64,000 nucleotides of DNA from Salminus brasiliensis. Lineage: Eukaryota > Chordata > Actinopteri > Characiformes > Bryconidae. The stretch lies in the NCBI RefSeq assembly GCF_030463535.1, contig NC_132900.1:32409403-32473402 (forward strand), in the 5' to 3' direction. The notes beneath the pieces are model-generated. The model had not been told where the DNA came from, searched no databases, and saw only the letters and a list, made by a program, of their open reading frames with translations. Of this stretch, positions 13,023 to 27,515 are shown piece by piece. Made by a program: the position numbers and the translations under genes. Position 1 is the stretch's first letter. Each line of letters begins with the position of its first letter.

Positions 13023-15147
13023 ACAACTTCTACAAGATTGATCATTGATGTGTACTTGGTTCATATCTGTTTTGGATTGATCCACCCACCCCACAATATG
13101 CAGAAATCCCTTCTTAAACAAGTGTCTTAAACCCCAATTGGAAATCCTTATTCAGGAGGGTGGGATTAGGTACACACATTTCTCTGGCAGGATAGGAAGG
13201 AAGGATACTCTCAGATTAATTATGGCATATTGCTGGTCATTAGAGAGTTATTGGCCTTAAGTGTTGCCCGCGGTGGTTAGTGACCTCACTGTAGGTAATG
13301 GGGTGTGTCCGTACAATAAAAGAACTGGGAGATTTTGCTAAGCTGTTGCGTCAAAAAGTCAAGTTCTGTAATGTGAAAAACAGTCAATGGTTTGGAAACA
13401 TTTATCATGCAGAAAGGTGGAAAGGTGAGGGAATGAGCTTCTCCAAGACAATAGAGATCATGGCCCGTATCAAATGAGGAACTTAAATGATGCACTAAAA
13501 CCTGATCACCGCAGGACATCAAGTGACCATGATTCCCAGAATTTAAGAACTTCCAGCTACAAAGTGAAGCATTTACAGGCTGTGGGTTGATTGGAAACGT
13601 ATGGACCTCTGTGGCTCTTGCTTTTCATCTAGGTGAAAGATTTAAGGCCCTCTTTATTTCAGGGGATTCATATCTGACTGGCAGCTGAACCTCTTTCAGC
13701 ATAGGCCAGAGAAACACCACCATCAGGGACAAATTCCAGGATTCAAGATCAGCACAAATGCTTCCCACTTTTGGAAACGGGAGGTTAGGAAAGTGAACAG
13801 GGGACAAGGATGATTTGGTGCATTTTGCTTAGTGTGCTGGTAGCCAGGTTCGGACCAGCAACAAACTGAACCAAAGAGCAGCGTGTTACAACTGCACTAC
13901 AGGGGAGGTGGGGAGTGGGGGGGGGGGAACCCCGGCAAGAACGGCAAACGAAGGAGACACAAAAAAGGGTGTCCTCAAACAGAGAGACACTAAACAACAG
14001 ACACAAGTTCAACACAAGACCACCCGTCAGTCTCAGGGCTGAGAATTAAAAACTGCAACTGAAATGCAGGTTTACAGAGATGAATGAACTTGGGGGCAGT
14101 GAACTAAGCCCTTAATTCAGCTTTAAAATGTAATCCCAGAGTTTCCCTCCTAAATGAAGACTCAGTTGACTTGTTTTCTTTTCCTCTTGTTGTAGTTTTC
14201 TCTTTACCTGAGTACCGTCTACCCCTCTACAAAGGTGCAGCACTGAGCTGCTGTTTGGGAGAGCCTTTACGCAGAGCCCAGCAGATTGTCTGATCAGCAG
14301 TAATCAGGCTGGGCCCCCTGCTGGCGACTGATGATGTGGACTTAACCCTTACAATCTCACCTTTCAAGATGAAAGTAAGTGAAGGTGTAAAGTTGTAACT
14401 GGAAAAGTCTTGGATCAGAGTTTTCCTTTTTTTTTGAAGTGAGCAACCCTCAACATTTCCAAATGCAATACACAACCCCATCTATTCCTCATTTGCCCTG
14501 GAGAAGGGCTGCACAATACACTGTTGGTTGATTTGTTTTTGTAATATTAGTTTTCTAACCAGCCACAATGTTGGACTGTGGTCTGTGATTATCCACTCAA
14601 AAGCTCTGCAAACTCTAAGATGTGCACAGTGCTGGTTTTCCAGGACTAGGACTGGAACTACATTATCCAGCAATATGGAATCATCTATATTGTGCTGTCC
14701 TCTTCTGGATTGTTCTTCCATTTCCATCATACTTCTCTCCCCTGATCATATGGTCCACTGTTTCACTGCTCTCCAGCCTCTACATTGAGTTCTTCAATAA
14801 CATACTCCCAGCACTTTCCCATAAAACACAATAAAGGATGACTGGCTGGAGCTGCCTCTCTTTATCGCTGAGCAGCAACAGTAAAAATGGTCTCTCTGGA
14901 GAGGAGGACAGAAGAGCTTTTACATGCATCCCTGCAGACTCCCACCACAGAGGAGGACAAAACCATTTCCTCACAATTCCAGAACTCACCTCTTTTCTGC
15001 AGGCAGATTGATGCGGCTCAGGGGGTTTCTGAGGGAAGGTACCCCACAGAACATGGGAAAATGAGGCCAAACTAAGCAACATGTTACCCACTGTTCTCAT
15101 GTCACCATGGTTCATTCCACAGCAGCAGCCTGAGCACACAGGGCAGC
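13023..15147. other. Intergenic, no gene recognised
   Basis: Unique sequence with a run of G at about 13912-13928. Several overlapping frames of 60-90 codons on both strands show no motif, no conserved-looking composition and no splice partners. Confidence 0.45.
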
Positions 15148-15475
15148 ATTTAAAGCAGCAGTCTGTAACATTTATACCTTCAGAATCAGCAGCTTCAGGA
15201 TCACGGTGCTGCTCCACTGACTGTATCAGGGAGGACAGCGTCTCTAGCGCTGCTACTCCGGGCTCGGAGCACTGCTAACTGCACTATGGAGCTCTGGTGA
15301 AGCGAGCAGGACGGCGCTCTCCAGAACTGTGAGCGTAACGCTGCGTAACCCATAGAGTCATATTAGTGTCCAATCCTGTAGTATTACTCTACCCCCTCAG
15401 TCCATATGCTGCTCTACCTTTTCAGCTTGTAAAATGTTATATGTGGCATGAGGGGGAGCTCAAAATGTGATTTGT
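15148..15475 (-). mobile_element. TTAA-flanked MITE-like repeat, copy 1
   Basis: Starts with TTTAAAGCAGCAGT and contains a block ('gtatcagggaggacagcgtctctagcgctg...') that is present in reverse complement at 51449-51868. This copy lacks part of the central region found in the other copy, and its far terminal repeat is eroded past the AGGGGGAGCTC motif. Strand is set relative to copy 2, which I call plus. There is no coding capacity; the 145-codon minus-strand frame over 14780-15217 runs partly through it and is not a gene. Confidence 0.75.
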
Positions 15476-18400
15476 CTTCATGACTGAAAAGTAAATTTTA
15501 TCTACTCATTAGAAGATTTCATATAAACATGTAGAGTCCATGCAGCTCATTAAAAACCAAAGCAAAACACTACTAAATACTAATTCATTCTGAAATGCAT
15601 GTTAAAAATTCAAATGTTCTACATCACTGAAATTGATCTGCTGATCATTTAATTTATAATCTATGATGTTAAATCAAACCCAGCTGGTAGACCATTTAAA
15701 ATGCTTTCTATTGAATAGACATCCCTACATGTCACTTAAAGTGTACAAGAGTAAAAAAGGTGCAGCGGTGCAACATGACCACTTTTGGGTCCCTAAAGAG
15801 TGTTTCAGTGATAGCTTTTGTAACCCTTTGGGTTCATCTTCTCAAGGGTCAAAATAAGCCGTCACCATGTTTAACAGCAGAGGAAACCCCAGAAATGATC
15901 TTTTTTCTTTCAGCTCTAATGTGACCCCAGCATTAGAGACAGTGGAACACCACCTTCTTCCAGACTTCCATGAGAGCTGTTCTCCACCAGGGTTCAGAAA
16001 CCGTATGATTAAGGACTTTTTGCAAATCACACTCTGAAGAATCTTTTAAGATCTTAAAAAACTTCTAGATGATGTAAAGGGTTTTCTGTCTGCCAGGAAC
16101 TTGTGAGGAACCTTTATTCGTAAGTGTTTACTGTCATGGGGCTTTAGCACTGTCGTAGCAGTGTCACGGGTCAGTGCTGGTCTTTATTGTTCTCACTTTT
16201 TAAAATCAAGTATCATATTTAGATTAATGGCTTTATTTTGTCAAAGTAACACTCATGCAATCTCTCTCCAGACATCCATCACAGTGTGATACCTTGAACA
16301 ACATACTGGCATTCTTGTTGGGGGGAACATCTGTTCTGAGATCAAAGCGCAAAAAGATTGAATGCAAGAAAGCCTTCATTTGTCAACTGCTGCATGTCTT
16401 CTGTCAGTCATGAGTGCCTTGTTGGGCCAATTTGACTACGCAATGCGTCTGCCATTTCACGCAGTAACCCAATCTCTCCGCTAACACATCAGTCGCCAGT
16501 CTGTGATGCTTGGCACCGTCCCACTCCGGCTCAATCTCAGACTACCTGTCCGACTGCCATGAGACATGAGTCCTCCTCGCGAAAACAAAGACTCGAGTGC
16601 ACGCTCGTACACGTGGACAGCGGTACGAGTGTGGACCGCGCCGTCTCCTTGATCTCTTTTCGTTGGCTTCAGAAGAGACCCTGTTCATTTTTTGATCATG
16701 ACTTCGACGTGTGTGTGTGTGTAGATGTTGGACAGTAGGTTAAGGCTATAAAAAGCCAGTTAGAAAGAGCCAGACAGATTGGACCGAATGAAATTCCTGA
16801 GCTGTAGCTGAAAGGCCTCTCGATACCCCTGTTTCAGGAGATGAGTTGGAGAAAATATTGACCCAGTGAGACGGGATCTCTTAAGTACAATGTGGAACCC
16901 AACATGTTCTGTTACTAAAGGTTGATGTAAAGGTTTCCACATTGGTTTAACATTGGACTGATTTCCGTATCTTCTGAGGAACTGTGGTGGGTGAGGGTGG
17001 GTTCATTGATTACACCACTGTTGGCACAAACCCACTCTTACTCCAAAGCACAAAGACAAATATAGAGTCTATGACTCACAATCAGAAACGTCTCAGTGAT
17101 CCTCATGTTGATTGCGTCACTTTGTTAATGTGGCTTAAGGGGATGATGCAGAACATCTAGAAGCTAATTACTAATAAACATTTATAAAATGAAGGAATAA
17201 ATATTTGAGAAATGTCAAAAGTCTTGGAACTTCGGTCGATTACCAAGAGCAACATTACAAATGGAATAAGAGGTCCTCGCATACTTTTTAAATCTTCTGA
17301 ATAAAACATAACCATAAGTATGACTTATCTAAGGATAACTGTATATCCTGAAAATCCAATAACATTTACACAGCTGCTCTCATTGCTTTGTTATTTTTCC
17401 CCCATACTAAAAAAAAACGTCACCTTTCAAACCATCGCGACAGGAGAAGCACTTCACAGGCAAATGGAATCTTACAGTGCCCCGAAACGAAGGCTAATTA
17501 TTGTCGTTGGCAAGTTCATCTGTGGCCGAACATTAGCAGCTCAAGCGCACCGTGACATGAGCAAACCTCTGGTGATTTATTACATGTCATTCTTTTCCAT
17601 GAGACACTCGCAGTAGGACTGTTCTGCACCTTGTTTTCTGGAGAGTCAAACCCCAGCCGCCTCCAGGGACCCGTTATGATGGATATGTGACTTTAGTGAC
17701 TCAGTGTGTTGGTCACAACACCACAGCTTGGCGTGTAAAGAAGAAGAAGACTAATCTATTTTGGGTGCATCTAAGCTTTCACCAGTGTGTCAGCCAACGC
17801 TAACGTTCTTCTACAGTGAATAAATCTGAAACTCTGTTATTGATCATTGAAGCAAGTTTTGTTGACCCGAGAATAGGGTCATCTGAAAATTCATCTACCC
17901 GAGGCACAGTAAACTCCAAACTCTCCTGGATTTTCAAAGTGAGCGTTCACTGAATGACCATCCATTAAATTACCTAATGGCAAATCTATGTCAAGCTTTT
18001 TGTTAAAATGAGTAATTACATTTTTACAGGAAATTCTAGAGGCTTCCGCCACTCCAAGAGTTCAGCATTCGTAGTCCAACCCCTACAACCTTCCTACTTT
18101 CAAACTTATTCCATTTAAAAACCAAAGACCTGGAAATGTGGAAACATGCACAGCCATTCCTGCACGGGGTCTGGTGGATGGAATAACGGCATGGGGTCTG
18201 GTTGGCTTTTTAAGTATGGAAAGCATCGTCTAGTTTCCTCTAGACAGCCAAGAAGTTGTGTCGTCATTCGAATAAATAAACCCTGAAGGGAACCCTGATG
18301 GAAATTAATGGATGGTCACCATTCCACCCCATCCCATCCTATCCCCATCCCATCCCAAACTCCCATAACTCATCCCAAAAGTATTGGATGGAGCTCCACT

Positions 18401-18495
18401 ACCATCATTCCAAAAAAAAACACTCACTGCCCCTATTCTCTATTAGGGATGGGTTAAATTCTGATGTACCGGTAATGTATTTCAGAGGGTTTCAG
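15476..18495. other. Intergenic, no gene recognised
   Basis: Unique, moderately AT-rich sequence. The block around 16440-16680 is relatively rich in CG dinucleotides but has no convincing exon. A 98-codon frame at 17320-17616 shows no family motif and no splice context. Confidence 0.45.
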
Positions 18496-18668
18496 AAGTG
18501 TTCCAGGTGGTTGCTAAAGTGTTGCTAAGCAGGTGCTATGATGTTGCTAAGGTGTTTCTTGATGGTTGCCATAATGGTTGCTATGTACTGAATTTCAGGC
18601 GTTTGCTAATGTGTTCCAGGTGGTTGTTATGGCTGTTGCTGTGGTATTTCAAATGGTTGCTATGGTGA
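18496..18668. repeat. Degenerate GGTTGCTATGG minisatellite, locus 1
   Basis: About eight imperfect copies of a motif near 20-22 bp built on GTTGCTA(T/A)GGTGTT and TTCCAGGTGGTTGCTA. The same family appears again at 53281-53630. Units vary in length and sequence, so this is an old array. Confidence 0.75.
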
Positions 18669-19261
18669 GCAGATTTTATTCTGTCTCTTTGCTTTGAGCT
18701 GTTTGAATTCGGTGCTCTACAGAGCTTGTTTGGGGACTCTATTATGAGTTGCTCAGCCCACGGTCATTCTAAAGACATTTTTCCTCTGTGAATTCAAAAT
18801 TAAACAATTATCACATCAGTGTTGAGATCCAGATGCGCTCATTGGCCTTGTGTAGATGATCCTTTCAGTATTTCCTGTCTGGCAGTGAAAAGCAGAGCAT
18901 GTGATTGCCCTGGGCTGTTCTATATGCGCTTACACATTCTCTCCTCCGACACATTCGCTGGGGTTGAACTGAATGATGACCTCCCACTACACACGTGATG
19001 AACTGTTTCTGCATAGATTCTGTGATGTCAACAGTTGCCCATCAGTTTGAATTTCTGGTGTCTTTCATCATTGTCTTCTTTTTCACACTGCTCTACAGCT
19101 CCCCACGGCACCGCTGAGCTCCAGAGGTCAATATCGGATCTGACTCTGTAGTTGTGAAAGCAGTTGAGCATTTACCAACTGGAGTTTAAGAGGCAATTTA
19201 AAACCTTCACTGCCTCGTACTGTAAAATGCATATTTTAACTAAACGTGACTCTTTACAGTT

Positions 19262-19740
19262 GCTGTCAGATGTTTACATACACTCACCATAGACGTGTGT
19301 GGTTTCTTTAAATGGGACCGAATGAGTTACAATACACATCTTTAATAGAAAACAAACTGGGTCAAAACTACACATACAGGGCCATTTAGATCATTAATTC
19401 AGTGGTGCTGAAAGTTCCAAAATGTCTTTTAACTTGCCAAGATCAAGACCTCTTAACTTCCTGTTAGTGATCATGATGTGCCACATGAAAAGGGCTTGCT
19501 TGATAAGTGCAGTACAAAGGGAAAGTCATTAGTTGTAGATACACAGTTGTATGTAAGTGTGTTGTTAGGAGGTGTCGACACATCCAGATTCTCTCAGCTG
19601 AAAGGTTTGGATGGTCAGAATCAGAACCATAATCTGGAAGCTACTGGAAAACCTGGGTCACGAAGAGGCTGCTGACAAAGAAAGAAGCTCTTGCTCCAAA
19701 AATGACAGCTTCACCTAAAATACTCCTAAAATAAATTCCT
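19262..19740. mobile_element. Decayed Tc1/mariner-like transposon remnant
   Basis: The left part begins with a Tc1-type terminal sequence (GTTGCTGTCAGATGTTTACATACAC-like), and the interior ends with 'agaagctcttgctccaaaaa', the spot where fish Tc1 transposases read KK-L-LQ. The frame is broken and far shorter than the usual transposase of about 340 codons. The terminal-repeat match is visible; the family name rests on known fish Tc1 elements. Confidence 0.55.
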
Positions 19741-19745
19741 TTTTC

Positions 19746-22700
19746 GGCAGCTCAGCCCCCTTTTTGTTACCTGACCACCAAGAAGCCTGGTTACTACACC
19801 CCGGTTACTACACTAGCTGAACGTCTTCCATCCTCCTCAAAGGGGTCCGAGATTAGCAATTAAATAAAAGTTCGGATGAAACCATAATCACAGCTGTGTG
19901 GAATCACTACATCTATCTGTAAGCTTTGCCTTTTTTCTGAGGAAATCTGTTACTTGGCATAAGCCAGCTAGGCCACTTTCCTGCTTTCACGTTAACTCTG
20001 AGCCCAAGCTGGAGAGACCAATAAAGGAACGGAATTAATGGATAGTCAGTGGTCTAGCAGCCAAGAACCCAACCAGTCTAGTAGATAACTGAAGTACATT
20101 TTCACACCATCACTCTACAGCGTTACACTTTTTTTACATCGATCTGTTTTTTTTTTTCTGAATAAACAAAAGCCAAGTGAAACATCGTAGTTTGAGCGGG
20201 ATGACCTCACCCTTCCCTGAGATCAGGAGATTCTGTTTGACAGCAGTAACCTCGGGCAGATGTGTGGGCTACAAAACGTCTGAAACCCAATAAGGGGGGA
20301 ATTATGGAACCATGTTAAATATACACTTTGACTGGACGTGTAAACATATCTGACATCGTTTTATTGTTAAGTGTTGTGTTTCAGGAAATCTACACCATGT
20401 TGGGTGACCGAGAAGACAACCCCATTCTTAAAAAAGACTTTTCTCTCATTAGCGACGAACGTGCTAGTCTTTCCTGATGGATTCAGGTCCAATTTGAACT
20501 CTTTACAGGATATACAGTTTACGTCCGAGCTTTAGAACTGATGGGATTCCTTTTTTAATGTGTTTTCTTCAGAACCTAAATGATCTTATTCATGTTTCCA
20601 TTTAGGCTGATGAAAAAGTGAACAAAAATGAAAGACACATGAGCGCTGGATCGGCGCGTGCATTTTTCAGACTCATAATTCTGAGCAGATAGTCTCTCCG
20701 TCTGCGGATCAAAGGTGACCTCTATATTATCCAATTGGAAGTTCCTTCATTGATTTGCATAGCGATTTGCTGGCAGTGTAGGCATGCCGCTGGACGTCAG
20801 GGCCTTCAGAGAGGCAACAAGCTTTCCTGATTAATGGCAGCAGCATAGCTTGCATACGTACTAGCTTATTTAAGAAACCCACTGTATAATGAAACATGAC
20901 AAGGCAAATATAGATAGTTTAGCAAAAGTAAACAGGGTGATTAATGACAGTGATGGCACATTTTTTAACGTTCATGTTACTGTTGACATGTAATAGCAGT
21001 GGGAAAACTGGGATCAGCAGGTTCACTTTCTCACATGCTCAGAATGCCTGCTCCTGTTTACAGCGCACTCCTCTTTAGTGTATTCAGGTTTTTTATCCAT
21101 CTTCGAGCTGTCAATGACCTAAAATTGCTCCCAGAGCCATGGCACCTCATGGCCGAAAAATGCCATGTAACACTGGTTCCCACCATTGTGCCCCCATGTG
21201 ACTGACCAAGGACATAAAGGGCCTAGTTCTCATGGCTGGTGGTGGTGGTGTAGTAGGGACATTCTTGAGAGAATGACTGGGAAGCTGGTGCTGAATTTGG
21301 AAAAGAGGCAGCGCCGGTTGCCACCAGTTGATCACAGCTGTGAAATTCAAATTGAGCCAAAATGACCCCAGTAAAATGGTCCTCATTTGGGGTTGGCACA
21401 TCTACAATCATTCTCAGCTGCTTTACTGTGAAGGACGATGAGACTGTTCCCCAGGCCTCTTCGAACACCACTTCACCTTTAAAAGACATTAAAACTGTAA
21501 TTATTCCATCAAGGGAGGTTATCATGGTTTGCAGCTCTTGTCAGATAGGTATCATGATCTGCATGCGTAAACATAATCAGTATTTGGATTTTCTGGTATC
21601 ATTTTTCTTCTTGTTCATTTGTTCTAATCAGCTTTTACTGCCATTAAACCCTCTGAGAAGGCAGCTACACTCACAGAACTCGCTGTGAGAACAGAGGCCA
21701 GCTCTGGTAAAACATGTTACAGAAACCTGTGAAAACCCTTAAGGCAACAATGTGCTTATGACTACATTCATAACAAGTCCACCTCAGGCTTCCCGCTGGT
21801 TCAGAAACGCACATAATTCATGGAGTGTTACAATATCGGCTACAAAGATCTAATCGATCTTAATGAAAGCCTAAATGCTCGGAGAACCGAAGCCCATTAT
21901 TTCCTGGCCTATGTTCCTGAAGGAGTGGAAAAGAACATCTAACACACCTTGTAACATGTCACATCACTCGATAAGCTCCGCTGATATGCTTTGAACAGCT
22001 GGATGGGGTGCGAGGCATGAATCGAGCTCTTCAGGCGTCACACGAATGGCTGAAATCATCGTGTGAGGCAACGTCTGCAGATGGTCAATGGCGTGTTCCT
22101 ATCTGATAAGAAGCATTCATGACAGTCCCTCAGCACTCACGCGTCTCGGGAATTTTCCCACATCCCCGAAGCTGTTGCTTTAAGAGCCGATAACAGTCTT
22201 CGAGAGCAGGTTATGCCAAGCAAAGCAACGGGGAGATCGAAAATGCAGGCCGAGAGCCAAGGAGTGGAGCGGTGGGCGGAGGATGTGGCGAAGATCCACC
22301 CAGAATGCACGAGGGGGCAAGAGACACCTTCTTTTTTATTATTCTTTTTTTTAATGGCTCGAAGCTCACGCTCCCTAATAGATGGCCATCTTGTTTTTTT
22401 CCCCCCCGATTCTTAAGAAGACTTATTAGTGCAGATGTTTGCACAGCTGCAGCCGTCAGAGGTAGAGCCTGGAACACTCCCTCTCAGCTCCAGCGCATAA
22501 AGAATGGGAAGTTCTGGAATAAAACAAATTCGATCACCCTCAGGTTCTTCTGAAATGCGAGAGGCTTCTGTCTGCAGCCTCTTCAATCACATCAGATGCC
22601 TTATCACTTCGATTTGGACCAAAATTACAAATATTCTGCAGGAGTCGCTTTAATTGCTTAAAAACAACAAAAATCCAGGCTGGAGTCACTTGAGCCCTTT

Positions 22701-24119
22701 TTCGAAATCCACCTGTGACATGATCTTAGAGGGATTCACTGTTTGAAATAATTATGACAGCTGTTTGCAACGCTTTTCACTTGTATTGACATTAACCAAG
22801 GCCACATCTGTTTAACCAGCGACGGTTCATATTTTTATGTCCTGCAAATATCGTTTGTATAATGGAAGAGAGGTTGGCCAAAGTCCTCCTTGCATGTCAT
22901 TTATCCTTCTCCCTGAACCTCAACCAGGTTAAATATTACTGCCCTGAGGCGCCTGCTGGTCAACAATCCCATCTCATGAGTCCAGGTCATGTAAACAGCT
23001 AACAAGAAACGAGGCAGATGTGCACTCGAAACCACAAGAAGCGATTAAACAGGAAAGAACTCATCACTGATGATCTGCAGAATGACTTTCAGGTGGAAGT
23101 GAGGTACGTGCCGCTGAGGAGCTCTCTGTGAGCATCCCTGCCCTTCGTGACATGACTACGGAATGACGACACGTCTGCAGGAGAGGCAGGAACGGAACCT
23201 GACGTGCCAGAAGGGTCAGCATGCGTGTATACATCAGCGCCACTGGGAATAAAACCTTCATCAACGTCTCGTTGCATTTAGACCCTTTCCGTCTGAGAAG
23301 AACCGGCCACTGGCACGAGGCAAGTCCAGACATTGGAATCATGCTGGAATTCCATCCTTCACTTTGGAGGAATGGTATCAGATGGGATTAGACGTGGTGC
23401 TGCTCGGCTTTCCCAAGAGAACCTGGCTAAGCCCAGCTCAGAGCTGCGGTATCCATGCAATCCAATTAGAGGTACCTCCCCCCGATCTGTGGAATTAATG
23501 GCTGACGTAGAGAGATTCTGAAACTCAAAGGAAAAATGTTTGTGTGAAAAGCTCGTGCATCGCTCTCGGTGTGCCTGAGTTCACTGATGATTTAGGCTGG
23601 CTGGTGGGGTGCCTGGCCGATTCATCATCAGACTCTTTTCACCTGTGCCAGGGGAGACAGAATGGGGCTCAATCTATCTAGACAATATTCACACTTCAAC
23701 AGATAATACAGGGCAGCGCTCCAGCTGAAAAGGCCTCAGAACCGCTCGGCTACACCCCAAACATTTCCCTGAGAGAGTTCAGTGGGCTGCACTGGCTCGC
23801 TGGAATGCACCATGAATGCAAAGGTCGGCCTTATCCTTCGTAATTCCACACGTGCTGATCAATTTCATGCAAACACCAGTGACATGCAGAGTCCTCCAGC
23901 CCAAGTCAAAATATTTCCATATTTTGCCCCAAAAGAAAAATCTCTTGGCTAGCTGTTCGTCTTTGAAGCGCTCAGTTGTGATTTATGTCCTGGGATTAAA
24001 ATAAATCCCTATAAAGAGTCTTTCTGAATTCCACGAGTGCTGAGCATTCTTCTACAGTCAAATATACAACATCTTCTTCTGCTCAGATTCTTTCTCTTGT
24101 AGTCCTGCACATGACGGAT

Positions 24120-24154
<35 letters not shown>

Positions 24155-25744
24155 TTCTATCTGCCTTGACTGACTGTGATCATCTTCTACCCATCATCTG
24201 AATTTTGCAGTCGAACTCTAAGGTAAAGCTTAGATCTGAGAGTCTGGGATCGTCAGTGATGTTGCAGCAGCTACATCCTAATCTGGACAATGATTAGGGA
24301 AAAAAGGTAGCAAGCAGGCTCATAACCATAAACAGTAAAAGTACAGTGGTATGAAATAAGGTTTTGAGAGATGGACCACGCCTTAATTAACACAAACTCC
24401 TCCTGCATCGCATATATATACCCTCCAGTTCTACCTCATAACTTCACACCCACCACCCCCCAGGCTCCTCCCTTCCGTTTCGTCACTCACCTAAGCTACG
24501 GGGGGCCAGGCTTCACAAACAGAAGGCTAACCCAGGCTTCTGTGTAAACGTTAGTATGGCAACACAGCCTACAGGGAGAGATAAGAATGAGGAGGTTGAT
24601 GGGCATGCACTCACAAAATTACCATATTTAGTCTAATAGTTTGCACCGTGTACCCTGAACTGACACATACTGGTTTCACTCCCAACGGAACAATATCTAC
24701 ACACATGAAATTTGACTTCTGTATTTTTTCTTGTGGGACAGCAGAGTGCTTTGAGCAGGTTCTGCTGTTTTTCTTGTAAATGTTCATCTTTAGAAAAGTG
24801 CCTGTTGTAATCCCTGTCTTTCAGTCCAGATCCACAGTTTCACACTGTTGGGCAAAACCACCTCTCCATCTCTCTGATGGAGCAGTTTAAGCTGAGCCCA
24901 ACCCGTCAGGTCCGCTGATGGAACTTTCCAAGTGCTCAGAAATCGCCTGCATGAAAATCACTCTGCCTGACATACATCATGTTCTTGCATCACTCCTGAA
25001 AGCTAAAATCCTGTTGCCTTCATCTCTTTCCTGACATAATGACTGAATTGCCCCAGTCACGCCTATGGAAAGCAGGCCAAGAAGGACCACACACACAGTC
25101 AGCGTACACATAACGCACACATCACCCACCATGTTGCCAAGCCATCTGCTCAGCCCGTGTTCCGATTTACCTCTACCATGACACTGCCGAACTTCGGACC
25201 GCAAATGAAAATCGGCGGCCTGTGTGGAGGCAGCATTCAGACGTGGACCAAAGTGACCAGACTGCGTCGGCTAACTGTGACCCCGCGGTGGAACCTGTGA
25301 GCTGATTGAAGGACCACAGAGGTCCTCTTTAAAGTATTTGTACTAAAGAAGGCTTCTTTGAGAAAACTTGGGTTGGGTTTATTAAAGAGGATCTGCTACT
25401 CCTCTTTCTGCTTTTGTCCCAGTTGAGTGAACTGACACACTGCTTCCAAATTCACAGTGTAACAATAGCCCATTATCACCAGCCACTACAAGATCACACA
25501 TGTTGGTGATCATTTAAATGAGTAATTTTAATACAAAAGAACCCTCTTAGGCCATAGTGAGCATGATTTATTAAATCATATTATTCAAAATACAAAATTC
25601 TTGTTTCTTCATAACCACTGATGTTGTGATGTAGCAGCAGTGGTCCATCTCCCAGCATTTACTCTGTAGCTCCTTATCATGCCCTCATAGCACAGACAGG
25701 CCACAGTGATGATGCTTTAACACACACAAGGCTTTATTTGGACA
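19746..25744. other. Long intergenic stretch, no gene recognised
   Basis: Six kilobases with a (TC)n microsatellite at about 24123-24150 and a short (AT)n near 24411. Open frames at 21223-21525 (-), 21362-21688 (+), 22211-22477 (-) and 23064-23342 (-) show no recognisable domain. The region 22.1-23.8 kb is richer in GC and CG than its surroundings and could hold regulatory sequence, but I see no promoter or exon that I can defend. Confidence 0.45.
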
Positions 25745-26330
25745 CTGTATGTCCAAATGTTTGTGGACACCCCTTCTAATGAATGCATTCAGCTACTTTA
25801 AGTTGCACCTATTGCTAGTTCCACCGCACAGCTTGTTTAGCTCAGTGTTTTTTCAACACCGCCCTGCACAGTTTCGAAGCTTTCCCTGCTCCCAACACAC
25901 CACATTTAACTAATGAGCTCATTAACTCATTAAGCCCTTTCAGAGGACTCTCTAGAGCAGATAGACATCATGACCCTATTGGCTTCATGCTGCCTAATGC
26001 CAGGTGTGGGCTAGAGGGGTATAAAGCCCCCCAGCATTGAGGAGCTGTGGAGCAGTGGAAGAACTGTGTTCTCTAGAATGATGGTGGAGGAGCTCCATCC
26101 AGTACTCTTTTGGGAAGAGTTAAGGAGTTGGGGATGAGGTGGCACAGCAATGCTTTTCCAAAAGAGAGACAGTTACTCCAACAGAAGCAGGAGAAACTCT
26201 TTTTAATAGCCTTGATTTCAGAGGAGACGTTTATACTTTTGTCCACGTCGTGTACATGTCACTATTGACACCACAGGCTGACGAGGGAAATATCACACAG
26301 TTCCTCATCCTACTTGAGCTCATAGCAGCA
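25745..26330. mobile_element. Non-autonomous DNA transposon copy (same family as 12470)
   Basis: Begins with CACTGTATGTCCAAATGTTTGTGGACACCCC-type terminus, continues with 'ccttctaatgaatgcattcagctac' and a 'ctagaggggtataaagccccccagc' block, and ends near a 'tttgtccacgtcgtgtaca' terminus. The internal block recurs at 27640-27735 and, inverted, at 54590-54720. No transposase is encoded; the short 26139-26339 frame is repeat sequence. Confidence 0.7.
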
Positions 26331-27515
26331 GGATGCTGAAAGGTGTAATCCTTCTCTAATGCAGGACAATGAGTATGCCTGTGTCTGCGTACATGACCAA
26401 GTAAAAACTGAGTGAGTGTCTACAGTCCATACAGCTCACAAAAGTAACAGTGCTAAACGCCTCGCTGCTGTGGACCGTGTTCTTTGTGCAGCCTCGGCTG
26501 AGCTGCATGCCCAGCTGTGCTGTACGCTCAGCCTGTGCCAGCGCCATGATTGGAGCCTCCGCCTCCATGTGCCAAGAATTACAAACGGCCGGAATGCGAG
26601 CACTCAAACGGCCCCGTTTCGCTCCATTCCTCACAGAGTGACCATAAAAGGCTGGACGGTTTGAGTGCAGGCAGCAGGAAAGGACTGGTTCAGGGTTGTC
26701 ACTGGTGTACGAGAGGAACACAAAACAAGGGCTAGACAGGACCAGAGGGTGGGCACAAGAGGCCAAAACCACACTGAAGTAAAAGCGCCATTACGTCACT
26801 GCAAAGTCGTTTCCACAAACAACTTGACCAGAAGCAAAAATGCATCAGCAAGTCCTGCAGTGGAACATCTTAATAGTATAGAAGCACATTACCACCACTT
26901 TAAATAAAAAATGGATAAAAAAAAAATAAAGCATCTCAGAAAACTGAGAAAGGATCTGAAAATAACAAGAAATCAGCTCAAAATATATAAAAATACACTA
27001 ATGATTTTAATATCTCAAAATAATGACAACAATTTATTTAATAATGAGACAATAATAACAGAACAGAATCAAATGAAACACAATGGCTAAATATGAAGGA
27101 CTGAAACTGACCCGAGCAAACAGTCAGAACCCCTCACCTCACAAATATAATTCAGCAAAAGTATATTTAAACAAACTGCAGTCACACAGAACACACAGTC
27201 CATTTTCCAGGCTGACCTGTGGTCAGTGGCACCAGAGCAGTAGGCCAGCTGGCCGAGGAGCTGTTAGCACCTGAAAGCTATCAGATCTCTGAACAGCCTC
27301 TACTTCATTCTCACACTTACATAAAACTGCAACTGCAGGGCTAGATTTCATCCATCCATCTTCTTATCCACGTCTTTCTGGTCAGGGTTGCTGTACGGAG
27401 TGCAACCAGAATCATTGGAAATACTCCCATGGTCCATCACAGGGTACCACACAAGCCCCTTCCCTCATATACTCACACCTGGGGGCAATTTAGCATAGCC
27501 AGTTTACCTACTACT
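26331..27515. other. Intergenic, no gene recognised
   Basis: The 138-codon minus-strand frame at 26356-26772 overlaps several plus-strand frames of similar length, shows no motif and has no initiating context that I would trust. The stretch 26900-27080 is very A-rich. Confidence 0.45.

Noticed and set aside
14780-15217. Minus-strand 145-codon frame
   Set aside because: It runs into the TTAA-flanked repeat copy at 15148-15475 and has no motif; its cysteine-rich part comes from a GCA/CTG-rich stretch.
21223-21525. Minus-strand 100-codon frame with protein-like composition
   Set aside because: I could not recognise a domain, an overlapping plus-strand frame of similar length exists, and no splice-linked neighbours were found. 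It stays a weak candidate only.
26356-26772. Minus-strand 138-codon frame
   Set aside because: Several plus-strand frames overlap it, there is no recognisable domain, and composition is ordinary non-coding.
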